A stretch of DNA of 64,000 bases from assembly GCF_027887165.1 (NCBI RefSeq), contig NC_077228.1:183191309-183255308 (forward strand), written 5' to 3'. The translations under genes were made by a program, and so were the position numbers. Below are positions 53,022 through 63,484 of this stretch, piece by piece. The stretch is from Monodelphis domestica. Its lineage: Eukaryota > Chordata > Mammalia > Didelphimorphia > Didelphidae. The notes under the pieces are model-generated. The model worked only from the letters and a program-made list of their open reading frames with translations, made no database searches and had not been told where the DNA came from. Positions within the stretch are counted from its first letter, which is position 1. Each line of letters opens with the position of its first letter.

Positions 53022-54123
53022 TACTTTATCACCTTTTAAATGGACAGGAATAACTCAGTCAATCCCAATTCCAGTTGCCAACTCCCTCCTTTCAACTTTT
53101 CCCTTCCTCTATGGAAAAATGTTTTTTGGTAATGGTGATTTCTACAGCGATGCAGAACTCATTATTTTTACAACTTGGTTTAGACTAATAATGCATTATA
53201 ATCCTGACCCTCTCATATTCTGGTTAGCTAAAGCCCAGAACTTCATCTGCCTGGACATTGGATGGAATGTCTCTTTGCCATTCCCAAATCATGTCATATT
53301 TGAATCGGAAGCGACTTAGGTCATCTAGCCCACTTGATGCATGAAACCCTTCTATATTATCCTATTATTGAACACTTCCACACTTGGGGAGTTGACTACT
53401 TCACAGACCTATTTTTAACTAATTGTTTCATTTAGTTTTTATATCTCTAGCACCTAACATAGTACCTGGCACATAGGAGATACATAATTAAATACATTGT
53501 TTAAGAAATTTCCCTTGTATTAAGGTGATCCCTGCCTTCTTTTAACTTTCATTAACTTCCATGGTATAAGAATTAAATTACTTTCTACCCAAATATATAT
53601 TTTATAAAGTTTATTAGAAAGGGTAGACAATCATAGTTTTAAATCTCATCATTCCTCTAAGAATCTAACCACAAGTTGCCTAGCCTGCCAGTCCCTTCCT
53701 CTTTCCCCCTTACCTGCCTGCTCTGTTCCCACGTTCGTTCAAAAGCCAAAAGCCCTGGTCAGACACTTCCCCCTCACTTTTATTGATGTACAACATACAA
53801 GGAACACAAAAACTGGCGTAACTGTGTTTTGTGAGAAATGTTGATGGACAGGTCAGGCTACTCAGGAGGGGGAGGGAATGAACTTCCTTGATACAATGGT
53901 CAGTTCCCCAGTAGAATGGATGGACAAGAACAATTTGTTCCAAGGTCCATGAAGTTGGCAGAAGTGGGGAACATGGAGTACTTAGAGCTTGGTCAGATGT
54001 AGTAGCTAAGGTCCTCCACCATAACCCCAGCCATCACCAGTCATCTTGACTTTTGTCACTGGATTTTAATTACTCTGGGGTAAAAAGTCATCAGCCTTGA
54101 TGACTGTGCAACTTTGCTTTGTT
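53022..54123. other. intergenic, no gene seen
   Basis: A sense L2-like 3' end at about 53420-53520 (CTAGCACCTAACATAGTACC; TGGCACATAGGAGATACATA). The remainder, including the 120-codon frame at 52957-53319, has no recognisable protein or repeat. Confidence 0.45.
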
Positions 54124-54139
54124 TAAATCCAATTCACTG

Positions 54140-54935
54140 AAGTAATAAATGTTGAAGGGGATATGGCAAAATTGGTACATTAATGCACTGCTGGTGGAGT
54201 TGTGAATTGATCCAACCATTCTGGAGGGCAATTTGGAACTATGCCCAAAGGGCGATAAAAGATTGCCTGCCCTTGATCTGCTGGGTTTGTACTCCAAAGA
54301 GATCATGAGGAAAAAGACTTGCACAAAAATATTCATAGCTGCCCTCTTTGTGGTGGCAAAAAACTGGAAAATGAGGGGATGCCCTTTGATTGGGGAATGG
54401 CTGAACAAATTGTGGTATATATTGGTGATGGAATACTATTGTGCTCAAAGAAATAATAAAGTGGAGGAATGACATGGGGACTGGAACAACCTCCAGGAAG
54501 TGATGCATAGTGAAAGGAGCAGAACTAGGAGAACATTGTACACAGAGACTGATACACTGTGGTACAATTGAATGTAATGGACTGCTCTACTAGCATCAAT
54601 GCAATGATCCAAGACAATTCTGAGGGACTTCCGAGAAAGAATGCTATCCACATCCAGAGGAAGAACTGTGGGAGTAGAAACACAGAAGAAAAACAACTGC
54701 TTGAATACATGGGTTGATGGGGATCTGATTGGGGATGTAGACTCTAAACAATTGCCCTAGTGCAATTATCAATAATATGGACATAGGTCTTGATCAATGA
54801 CACATGTAAACCCCAGTGGAATTGTGTGTCGGCTCTGAGGGCGGGGGGAGGAAGAGAGGGAAAGAACATGAATCATGTAACCATGGGAAAATATTCAACA
54901 TTAATAAATAAAAATTTTCAATTGAAAAGAAAAAC
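54140..54935 (+). mobile_element. 5'-truncated L1 with target-site duplication
   Basis: ORF2 C-terminal remnant, 3' UTR and A-rich tail, flanked by a perfect 16 bp duplication, TAAATCCAATTCACTG (54124-54139 and 54936-54951). It lacks part of the ORF2 segment present at 48606-49946 near the CCCTTGATCTGCTGGG position, so it carries an internal deletion. Confidence 0.92.
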
Positions 54936-54951
54936 TAAATCCAATTCACTG

Positions 54952-55104
54952 GCAAGTCAAGTCATCACCCATGATGTCATTGGGCCTCTTCAAAAAGGAC
55001 AATTCAGTGACCTTGAAAGCAGTCTCTCTTTTTGTATTCATACCTGTAGCACTTAGCATAGTGTTTGGCACATAGAAGATGCTTAATAAAAGTTAATTGA
55101 CTAT
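54952..55104 (+). repeat. L2 3' end
   Basis: It contains CATACCTGTAGCACTTAGCA, TAGTGTTTGGCACATAGAAG and ATGCTTAATAAAAG, a sense L2 terminus. Confidence 0.65.
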
Positions 55105-55917
55105 TATAATGGTTAAATTGGGATTTTGACTAAATAAGAGAGTTATAAAAAGTGGTTGCTGATTTATTATGCTTTTAAGTCAGGCAAACTATTAGTAGCT
55201 TTTAACAATTTTGTTTAATTGGAATATTAGTAAAAAGAGGGAAATGTGGAAGGAAAAGAGATAAGGAGACTGCCTAGCCTATCCTAAATGCTGATCTGGT
55301 TAAATGAAGCTCACTCCCCAACAGAGTTCCAATCTCCACATGGGAATCCTAGTCACTCACCAGGAACCTGGGCAGGATACAGGCAAGGTCCAATGCAAAA
55401 AAACTCACGAGCTAAGCTCACTGAGGCAGCAGTGAAGCCAACAAGAAAGTCCCCAACTCCAAGAAGCTCCAAAGCTGAAAGTTGAAGCCCCAAAGCCAAA
55501 AATTCCAGTCTAAAGACCCAAAACTCCAAGTTGAAGTCAAAATCCAAAAGCCCCAAGGAGCCATCCTCTAAAGAAGTTCAAAGGAGAAGATCCTAGGAGC
55601 AGAGACTCTAAAGAAGAATTCCAAAGGAGAAGCCCTTTGGAGAGGAAGTTCAGGATTTTTTATGGTCCTTTTTCCACATCACTTCCTGTCCCTTCCCCAC
55701 TTTACAGGAACCAATCACAGTCTTTCAATTTGCCTAGCACTGTCCAAGTTGGGGCAGTGACCTCCAGAGTTGTCACCCACTCTAACAGGTGACTTGTGAA
55801 CTCATACTTAGTGACTGGTAAGGTACTAAGTAGGCATATTTAAGTTTTTGATTGATTAATTTAAAAGCTGCTGATTGATAGACAAAGGGAGTTTGATTCA
55901 CTCTTCACACTATCAAG
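55105..55917 (-). mobile_element. LTR-like block, minus strand
   Basis: Read on the minus strand it has a CCAAT-type box (GATTGG, complement at about 55708-55713), then a CATAAAAAATCC TATA-like element (complement near 55655), in promoter order. The centre is a run of imperfect AAGCTCCAAAGC/GAAGCCCCAAAGCC units (about 55430-55560). It shares its right end and several internal words with the block at 41560-42244. Ends are uncertain and there is no internal viral region. Confidence 0.5.
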
Positions 55918-56480
55918 GCCTTTCTTAAAATGGGAGTGCTGACACATGTAGCCATTTTCCATGACACACAGCTGCACGTGGGCTCAACATGCCTCAGGGT
56001 CCAGGAGCTGCCGTGCACTGTGGCTGTGGCCATGCCCCAGCCTGGCACACTCCAGGCAGCTGGGGCGTGTGGGGAGGAGGAGCGGGCAGTTAAATAATAT
56101 ATGATATATATATATATACACATATATATAATATATAACATAATATATTATATTATAATTCAACAAAAAAAGTCACTGATAGGCAGGTTACTTAAAGAAT
56201 CTCCCCTCCCCCTCACTTATCTTAGGTCACGGCACCCCACACAAATTAAATAATATCAAGACCAACAAAAGAAACTGACAGATGAACAAAGAAGTCACTG
56301 AGCAGGTAAATAATTAGTTTTTGGTTTATTAAATACAATTACATATTATAATTATACATTTTTGTAATCTAAACTATATCACAAAATTATGGCTTTTTTC
56401 TTGAAGTGACACACCACCCGAGTTATGCTTGATATTTTGGCAAATTTTGACACAACAAGCTCAAAACGTTGACCATCACA
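55918..56480 (-). mobile_element. hAT relic (Charlie-like)
   Basis: The right end, AAAACGTTGACCATCAC, is a complement-type hAT terminal repeat (compare TTTGCCATCACTG at 52265). Inside are GTGACACACCACCCGAGTTA and a GC-rich left half, interrupted by an AT dinucleotide-rich stretch at 56095-56160. No target duplication was found. Confidence 0.5.
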
Positions 56481-56499
56481 CCCCTAATGGATAGACAAA

Positions 56500-56660
56500 A
56501 AGGTAAAAGGTAAATAATAAATAATCAACTGAGCTCTCCTAACCCACTAATTATCAAGGAGAAACGATTTAAAACACATTGATGGGTATGAGGTGGTCCT
56601 TCAAATTGCACTCCTCAAAAAGAGGTTTTAAAAATTATGAATAAATATTTTCAAATGGTA
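56500..56660 (+). mobile_element. L1 ORF2 fragment
   Basis: It contains TATCAAGGAGAAACGATTTA, then TGATGGGTATGAGGTGGTCC, a degenerate match to the GAGATGCAAATCAAAAC region of ORF2 seen intact near 49050. Confidence 0.4.
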
Positions 56661-56789
56661 GGGCTGCTGGCCCCATTACTTCAATGCTTGTGAAAGATAC
56701 TGAAGTCCATGTGTCAGGTATGATTATTGACTGTCCCAGATAGCTGTCAGGGAGCAGTAGAAAGGACCAGAGCATCATCTGAAGGTTGG

Positions 56790-57480
56790 TACTTTGGGTG
56801 GTTGGACTTTTCTGAAGGTGAAAAGAGTGAAAGTAGAGAAATACAAAGGTAGAGAAGTTATTTAAACTTTCTAACTAAATATTGCTCCAGTGCTTTACTC
56901 AGAAAGGATTTGTTGACCTCCAACCAGAATTAAACTCTCTCTAGAGGTCAGTAAAGGACAGCCAGCCATTCACTCACCCAAGTTCCCTCCAAGAGGCAGG
57001 TCAAAACAATGACTTGAGCTGAAGGTGACTCCTGAAGCTGGCTTTCTTCCTTGAGTCAACCTTCTTGAAGCTGACTTCCTTCTTGAAGTCCAACTTCCCC
57101 AGCCTCAAAAATTCAGGGCCTTTTATAGTGGCTTCTTGTCTCCTCCCCTCTTCACAGGGGCCAATCCCAGCTTCCAAATTGTCTAGCACTGCCAGGGGTC
57201 AGTGTTTGTGGGATTCACACCTCTCATCCTCTGAAGGTGTCAACTCTTATCAAAGGCCTCTGAAGGTCAATTTTTCATCAAAAGATTTACAGCTAAGTGT
57301 GTGAACCCTCCAAACCTCACCCTCTGGAGAGGTGAACACCCATCAAAAGAGTCCACAGATCCCTGGCTGACTGAGGTGTGAACTCTCCAAGAGATTTGCG
57401 AGCTCCTCCACCGAGCCCAAGCAGGGGTACTTTAAGTAATTGCCAACCAACCTGTTAATTCCAACTAGGCAAAGAGAATA
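56790..57480 (-). mobile_element. LTR-like block, minus strand
   Basis: The minus strand carries GATTGGCCCC, then CACTATAAAAGGCC, a good CCAAT-TATA pair (about 57123-57168 on the plus strand). The sequence resembles the 55105-55917 block in its CTTCTTGTC/TCACAGGGGCCAATC stretch, so probably the same LTR family. Boundaries are uncertain. Confidence 0.5.
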
Positions 57481-57573
57481 AAGGATTCCCTTTTTACAAG
57501 TGTAAATTCAGAATAGGCAAAGAGGACCAAGAATTTCCTTTCACATACTTAGATCTATGACTTGTATTGACAG

Positions 57574-57978
57574 TGTTATGTAGTAAATAATCAACCGACC
57601 CCTACTCCAAGCGGGGCAACAGAATGTTCCGGGCAAAGTCCCAGGAATTGCAGGACCCCTGAGTATGCCAACAGTCACCTACCTTTCATGTCTGTCCAAA
57701 TGCCCACCTGATATGCCCGCCTTTCATGTCTGCCCAGCATCACCCACCTGTTATGCTAATCCAGCCAACATCATTAACAGAATGTTCTAAAAATACTGTT
57801 CCCCCTTTCAAGTAACTCGACTATGACTGCAATAACCTATATAAACCCCACTCGACTGTGCTTCGGGGGAACTCTCTTTGCTGAGTTTCCCCTAGTGCGC
57901 TAGTAATAAAGACTTCCCCTTGCCTGAATTGCATTGTCTCCGTGTGCTCCTTGAGTGGTCTCCTCTTGGACCCCAACA
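57574..57978 (+). mobile_element. solo ERV LTR with 4-bp target duplication
   Basis: 405 bases from TGTTATG to CCCAACA, flanked by ACAG on both sides (57570-57573 and 57979-57982). It has a TATA-like CTATATAAACCCC near 57837-57850, an AATAAA at about 57905-57910 and a GT-rich stretch after it, the promoter and poly(A) order of an LTR. A 4-bp duplication is typical of gammaretrovirus-like elements. No internal viral genes remain. Confidence 0.85.
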
Positions 57979-58083
57979 ACAGAGTACATGCCTGAAAGAT
58001 ATAAGTAAAAATGAAAAAAAATAGGTCAGCAGAAATATTCATATCTATGTTATTTGTAACAGCTGAAACCCCCCGATGAACTA

Positions 58084-58365
58084 CAGCAGGGCACCATATC
58101 CACAGGGATATGTTCTAAGAACTACCTTGGATGGCTGAAAGATGGATATAAGCAAATGCCTACTGACACTATATGTGTTCTCTCCACTCTTGCCCTTGAC
58201 TTGACTTGGTGCTCTATGGCCTCCCAATCTCCCACCTCCCCAAAAAAAGGGAAAGTGGAAGAGCCCAAAGCAGCCATAGGTAGACCTCAGGTCCTTTGTG
58301 GTTAACTAGGAAAACTGAAACCTGAAAATGTGGGATACAACACGTTGGATAAGGAGGCCCTACTT
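58084..58365. mobile_element. pogo/Tigger-like MITE
   Basis: Imperfect inverted ends: CAGCAGGGCACCATATCC on the left, and GGATAAGGAGGCCCTACTT on the right (its complement begins AAGTAGGGCCTCC). TA dinucleotides flank it (58082-58083 and 58366-58367). 282 bases, no transposase. Confidence 0.7.
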
Positions 58366-58757
58366 TATATATTCACTACTGTGCTAAAAAAGTAATGAGG
58401 GGATGTGCATGCCTGCAAGTGCCACCTTCACCATGATCATCCCCAGCACTCTTCTTGCTTCACATAGTGCAAGATCATGGGCATCAAGAGGGAGATCTAC
58501 CTGGGGCTTATGTAGGTGAAGTTTACCAAAGGGAATACCCTGGAAGCATTGCTACCATAGGATGCTACTGGTCCATATTGACCTGATTGAAAAGTTTCTG
58601 AACTATGCACCCCTGAGGAGCCAAGGCACCATGGAGGAGCCACAACAGAAGGAAAAGATCCCCATCCCTGACAGCTTTACTCAGCTATTAGACACATGAT
58701 CTTAAGAAAAGGTCTAACAATAATAAATTCATTATTGGGAATTTATTTTTTAATTAA
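58366..58757. pseudogene. unassigned gene-derived block, possibly a processed pseudogene
   Basis: A GC-balanced stretch between two transposons. A plus-strand frame at about 58555-58701 is open and ends at a TGA with LLVHIDLIEKFLNYA and PQQKEKIPIPDSFTQLLD. It is linked through a frame change to an upstream CKIMGIKREIYLGLM-type frame with internal stops. A T/A-rich tail follows. It looks like a decayed coding copy, but I do not recognise the parent gene. Confidence 0.4.
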
Positions 58758-59172
58758 AAAATACTAGAGGGATAGTTTCAGAAGAACAAAAAGATGTAAA
58801 CTGATACAAAGCAAAATGAGCAAAACCAAGAGAATGCTGTATACAATAAAGCAATATTGTAATGATGATCAACTGTGAAAGACTTAGCTACTCCAATCAA
58901 TACAATGATCTAAAATAGTTCTGAAGGACTCGTGATAAAAACTGCTAAATAATGAAAAGAAACTAATAAACTCTGAGGGCAAATTGAAATACCTTCTTTT
59001 CACATTATTATTTTTACAATATAGCTAATATGGAAATGTGTTTTGTATGACTTTACAGTTACAACTGATATCACATTGTTTGCCTTCTTGATTAGTGGAG
59101 GAAGGCCTGGAGGGAGGGAAAGAATTTGAAACTGAAAAATTTTAAATGAGTTAAAATAAAGCACACTTTAAA
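58758..59172 (+). mobile_element. old L1 3' UTR
   Basis: It contains GATACAAAGCAAAATGAGCA, CAATACAATGATCTAAAATA, TTGCCTTCTTGATTAGTGGA and an A-rich end, matching the older L1 type at 17143-18842. Confidence 0.7.
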
Positions 59173-60165
59173 AAACAGTGTATCTAAAAGTTGTCCAAAC
59201 AGATTATATTATATGAATGTTATGAAAAATTAACAATATATTTTTAAAAGGATGAATGTGAGAATATAAAGAAATGCAGAAAAATGTAGCAATGAAAAAA
59301 AAGCAAGACTATGAAATCAGTCTGTGCAATGAATACTTTTTAAATTTCATATGTATATTGAAGTAGATAGAGATCTAAGAAAAATGATCACAGCGCGCTA
59401 TGTGTGGTCTAATAAAAGCACAATTATATTATCTTTTGTTCTAGTTACTTTATTTTTTCACCCACATGAGCCTGTCTCCCCCATTTTGAACTTGAACTTT
59501 AAAAAGGAAGTGTAGAACTTCAGATTCACCCTTTTTGATTTTCATCTTCTTGATTTGGCCTCAATTCCTGCTTTCTGAGACCTTGTTGAAACAACTCTGT
59601 CATGCAAACGTATCATGTCTATCTTAGGTCCGTATCACATATGGTGGTTGATGAGCATGCCCAAAATCCAACTCACTGATAGAAATGCTGGACAGAACAT
59701 GGTCAAGGGCTCAAGGTAGAATAGGCACGTTAAGGTTAGCCAAAGGTGATTGGAGAACTATGTTGAAGTTAATGGAAAAATCAAACATGAGATAGTACTG
59801 CTGGGGTAGAGGAGACCTATGATGAATTACAGAGAGAAGGCAGAACTGGACAGTACTTTTTTCTCTTCCCTTCTGTCTGCCAAAAAGAATGATCATCTGG
59901 GAAGGCTAGAAGAAGCGCGTGCGCGTGCACACACACACACACAATGTGTAGGTATATACACCCAAAAGATATATCTAAAGGATTTCATGTATGTATACAT
60001 TTTGTAAATATATGTCTATATATTTTTACATATATGTATATGCTGGATAAATAGTCAGTAATCCTCTCTGTCCATATGAACATATGCAGTTCTATCCTTC
60101 CCAATCAGAAGACCATATGTACATGTTTATACTGTGTAAATGGAAAGTAACCTCAGAAGCCTCTA
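59173..60165. other. intergenic, no gene seen
   Basis: No recognisable gene. It includes a 29-base alternating purine-pyrimidine run at 59915-59943 and an AT/TATG-rich stretch at 59990-60050. Confidence 0.45.
59915..59943. repeat. (GC/GT)n-(CA)n alternating tract
   Basis: GCGCGTGCGCGTGC followed by (AC)7A gives 29 uninterrupted alternating purine-pyrimidine bases. Confidence 0.95.
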
Positions 60166-60169
60166 GGGG

Positions 60170-60440
60170 CAGGGTGGGGAGAAACAGAGACTTGAAGAAA
60201 TCCAAGGAAGCTGCAAGGTTTAAGTACGGAAGAAGAGTATTATGGGCAGAGGGGATAACCATGGCAAAAAAGGCAGTTGGGAGATTGGGTGGTGGTGTGT
60301 TTTGTGCAATAAAGCCAGTGTCACTGGATCATAAAGTACATGGAAGGGAGCAAATTTAAGAAGACTGCAAAGTAGAAAGTGCCCAGGTTGAAAAGGATTT
60401 TAAAAGCCAAAGGCTCATTCTATACTTGTTCCTGGAGGTA
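60170..60440 (-). repeat. L2 body, antisense
   Basis: It contains AAGAGTATTATGGGCAGAGG, CATGGCAAAAAAGGCAGTTG, GAAAAGGATTTTAAAAGCC and GTTCCTGGAGGTAATATG, in antisense L2 order. Confidence 0.6.
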
Positions 60441-60483
60441 ATATGTCTTCTAATGAAAATAGTATTCTTTTTTGAAGGGGATA

Positions 60484-61029
60484 CATTTTTTTTCTTTTTT
60501 CTTTAGAATATTTTTCCATGGTTACATAGTTCATTATTCACCCCCCCCCCATTCTTTCCTTCCCCCTTCCGAAGCCAACAAGCAGTTCCACTGGGGTATG
60601 CATGTATCATTGTTGAAAACCTATTTCCATGTTATTCAGATGTGCACTAGAGCAATCCTTTAACACCAAAACCCCAATCATATTCTTATCACACTATGGG
60701 ATCGATCACATATTTTTCTAATACATTTCTGTTCCCACAGTTCTTCCTTTGGATGTGGGTAGCATTCTTTCTCATAAATTCCTCTAAATTGTCCTTGTTT
60801 GTTGCACTGCTGCTAGTAGAGAAGTCCATTACATTTGATTGTACCACAGTGTATCAGTCTCTGTGTACAATGTTCTCCTGGTTCTGCTCCTTTTGTTCTG
60901 CATCACTTCCTGAAGGTTGTTCCAGTCCCCATGGAATTCCTCCACTTTATTATTCCTTTTAGCACAATAGTATTCCATCACCAACAGATACCACAATTTG
61001 TTCAGTTATTCCCCAATTGATGGACACCA
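60484..61029 (-). mobile_element. antisense L1 3' fragment
   Basis: It begins with a T-rich end, includes a C10 run at 60541-60550, and matches the 3' UTR and ORF2 C-terminus of other copies. The flanks AAGGGGATA (60475-60483) and AAGGGGATA (61030-61038) form a 9 bp duplication. Confidence 0.88.
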
Positions 61030-61229
61030 AAGGGGATAAAATTTCACTTAATTGGGGTTCAAAATTAGTGTTCCCTATCATCAAAGTTGATTGCAAATGT
61101 TCATGTTAGTACTAATTTGGAATGAGATTTTATATATTTGATCTTTAAAAATGACTTTTCACAGATAGCACTCTCAAATACTGATATCAGTTCATGGGAA
61201 TGGTTAATCCTGTGCTTATAAGTAAATAT

Positions 61230-61740
61230 AATGCCAGTTGGAGGAGGGACTGATCATATCTGGGGGAAGTATAGGCTATCAGGGAGGTTTCATAGTAGGG
61301 GTGGCACCTTGAAGGAAGATAAGTATTCTAGAAGAAATGAAGAAAGAGTGTGTTTTAAGCCTGGGGGATGACTTATGTGACAGTATGGATGAAATGCCAA
61401 GTTTCAGAATCATTTAGTAGTCCAATTTGGCTGGGAAATAATATGCAAAGGGGAATAATGAGAAATAAGACTCGTGAGGTAGGCTGGAGCCAAATGAGTT
61501 TATTTTATGCTCAGAGTTGGTTGTTGTTGTTTTTTTAAACCCTTACTTTCCACCTTAGAATTTGTTGGTTCCAAGGCAGAAGAGTGGTAAGAAATAGGCA
61601 ATGGGGGCTGTGACTTGCCAGTGTCTAAGGTCCAATTTGAATCTAGGATCTCCCATCTGGTTCACAATCCATTGAGCTACTCAGCTGCCACCTCAGAGGT
61701 TTTATTAAGAGAGGTGATGTGGTCATAGCCATGCTTTCAG
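61230..61740 (-). repeat. L2 fragment, antisense, with SINE inside
   Basis: It contains AGAAGAAATGAAGAAAGAGT, GAGGTAGGCTGGAGCCAAAT and GAGGTGATGTGGTCATAGCC. The SINE at 61530-61691 interrupts it. Confidence 0.55.
61530..61691 (-). repeat. WSINE1-like SINE, internally deleted
   Basis: An antisense copy lacking part of the tail (ACCTTAGAATTTGTTGGTTC) and part of the middle (GGCTGTGACTTGCCAGTGTC). Confidence 0.8.
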
Positions 61741-62007
61741 AAGAAAAGGGAAGATAGTATAAAAGAGCTGAAAAAGTGAAAAGAGGCAAAAAGGAGAGTA
61801 GGAGAGGAGAAAAGCAGAATCCAGAATGTTTTTTCCTGCTCATGACAATATGTTCTATTGTTGAGTACCAGTACTCTCTGCCCTTAGCTATACTTTTTCT
61901 AGAAGCCTTTTGGTTTAATGGATAGAGAGAGCTTCATAGTCCAATTCAACTACTGCTATTGATATACTCTGACTGTGTGGGACTCTGGGCAAGTTGCTTA
62001 CTCCCAG

Positions 62008-62900
62008 AGTTCAACAAACTATGGCCAGAGGATTAAATCTATCCCTTTGTATGACCTCCAAGACAAGAATGCCTTTAGAGTTTTTAAACAGTTGAAGCAA
62101 AATCAAAAGAATGATATTTTGTTAACATGTGAAAACTTACATGAAATTCAAATTTTAGTGTCCACAAGTAAAGTTTTGTTGGAACAAAGTTGCCGTTATT
62201 TGTTTAAATACTTTCTATGACTGCTTTTGAGCTACAATAAAAGAGTTGAGTATGTGAAACTCATTTGTACCACTGCTTAGTGTACTAGATGCAGTTGTAA
62301 CTTGGCAATATTTTGAGTGCTATGGAAATCACTGTGCTGTGACATCTTATTTTATTTTTTGTTATTAGTGTATATCTATCAGGTTAAAACAAGAAAAGAA
62401 GAGAAAAAAGTTTTATTCTGATTTTTTGAGCTGAAGACTGAGATAGAAAGTTTTCTGAAAGGACTGACCTCAAACACTATTATTGAACGCTGAATAACTT
62501 TGAAAATTAGCTTTGATTACAGATGTGATGCTTCTTAATAATTCAACCTAAAATTACAAGTCAATTCTAGGACAATTAATGTTTGAGTTCACAAGCAATG
62601 TCAAGCTGCTTTATATACTTCTCAGATGTTCTCAAAAGTTAAAGCAAAAAGTAAGATCTTCATTCCCACACAAATGTGTGTTAGCTATATTTTCTGAGCT
62701 CAAACTACAGTTCCAATATTTTCTTTGAACCTCAATATAAGTATAAAAGAAATTTCCATATTTCAAAATTCATTTAACTGTGCAGCCAAGGAACCTCCAT
62801 TTAATCTACAATTGGAAGTGATTAATCTGCAATGTAATAAAGGCAAAAATAAAGAGAAAAATAACATATAATTCTATAAATGCCTTCCAAGCAAAGAATA
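62008..62900 (+). mobile_element. hAT-Charlie relic with transposase remnants
   Basis: The left part (AACAAACTATGGCCAGAGGA, AAAGTTTTGTTGGAACAAAG, TCTATGACTGCTTTTGAGCT) matches a common mammalian Charlie-type non-coding end. Downstream, frames with stops give KTEIESFLKG, FNLKLQ and, at about 62797-62835, FNLQLEVINLQCN, which resembles the C-terminal LQLELIDLQC-type motif of hAT-Charlie transposases. It is old and inactive. Confidence 0.65.
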
Positions 62901-62934
62901 TGTACTATTAAAACCATATGCTCAACATAGGTTT

Positions 62935-63055
62935 AGATCTGAACTCAAACACTTTAGCTGTGTGACTCAGAGCAAGTCATTTAACCCTAATCGCCTATTC
63001 CTCACCACTCCTCTGCCTCAGAACTGCCTCTAAGACAGATGGTGAAAGTTTAAAA
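62935..63055 (+). repeat. SINE fragment
   Basis: It contains TTTAGCTGTGTGACTCAGAG and CAAGTCATTTAACCCTAATC, then CTCTAAGACAGATGGTG, the distal half of a WSINE1-like SINE. Confidence 0.7.
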
Positions 63056-63254
63056 TAAACAAAAAAACATATGCTCATGGACTAATATCAGTATCAAATA
63101 CATACAATCTCATGACAAATTGGTATTTATTGCTAGGAGACTTATATTGGATTCCTATTCCTGTCACTAACTACTGTGTGTGACCTCAAGGAAAACACTC
63201 AAATTCCCTAGGCTTCAGTTAAAAAATATTAGTAACCTTGGAGATGGCACTTTC

Positions 63255-63473
63255 TTTTCTTTCTTTTTTTAAAACCTTACCTTCTTTCTGTCTTGGAATC
63301 AATACCACGTATTGGTTCCAAAGCAGAATAGCATTTAAGGGCCAAGCAATGGGGGTTAAGTGACTTGCCCAGGGTCACACAACTAGGAAGTGTCTGAGGC
63401 CAAATTTGAACCCCGCACCATCCATCTCTAGGTATGGCTCTCTATCTACTGAGCCACCTAACCACCCCCAAAA
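63255..63473 (-). repeat. WSINE1-like SINE
   Basis: A full antisense copy flanked by the perfect 11 bp duplication ATGGCACTTTC at 63244-63254 and 63474-63484. Confidence 0.93.
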
Positions 63474-63484
63474 ATGGCACTTTC

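Noticed and set aside
53710..53943. 77-codon minus-strand frame
   Set aside because: No similarity or conserved motif, and no flanking gene structure.
59460..59640. possible processed pseudogene on the minus strand
   Set aside because: A poly(A)-signal-like AATAAA and mixed frames are present, but no frame gives a recognisable protein. The evidence was too weak to annotate.
3271..63473. tRNA genes suggested by the repeated GGTTCAAATC B-box text
   Set aside because: Every instance is inside a tRNA-derived SINE. None shows a complete tRNA cloverleaf with anticodon arm.
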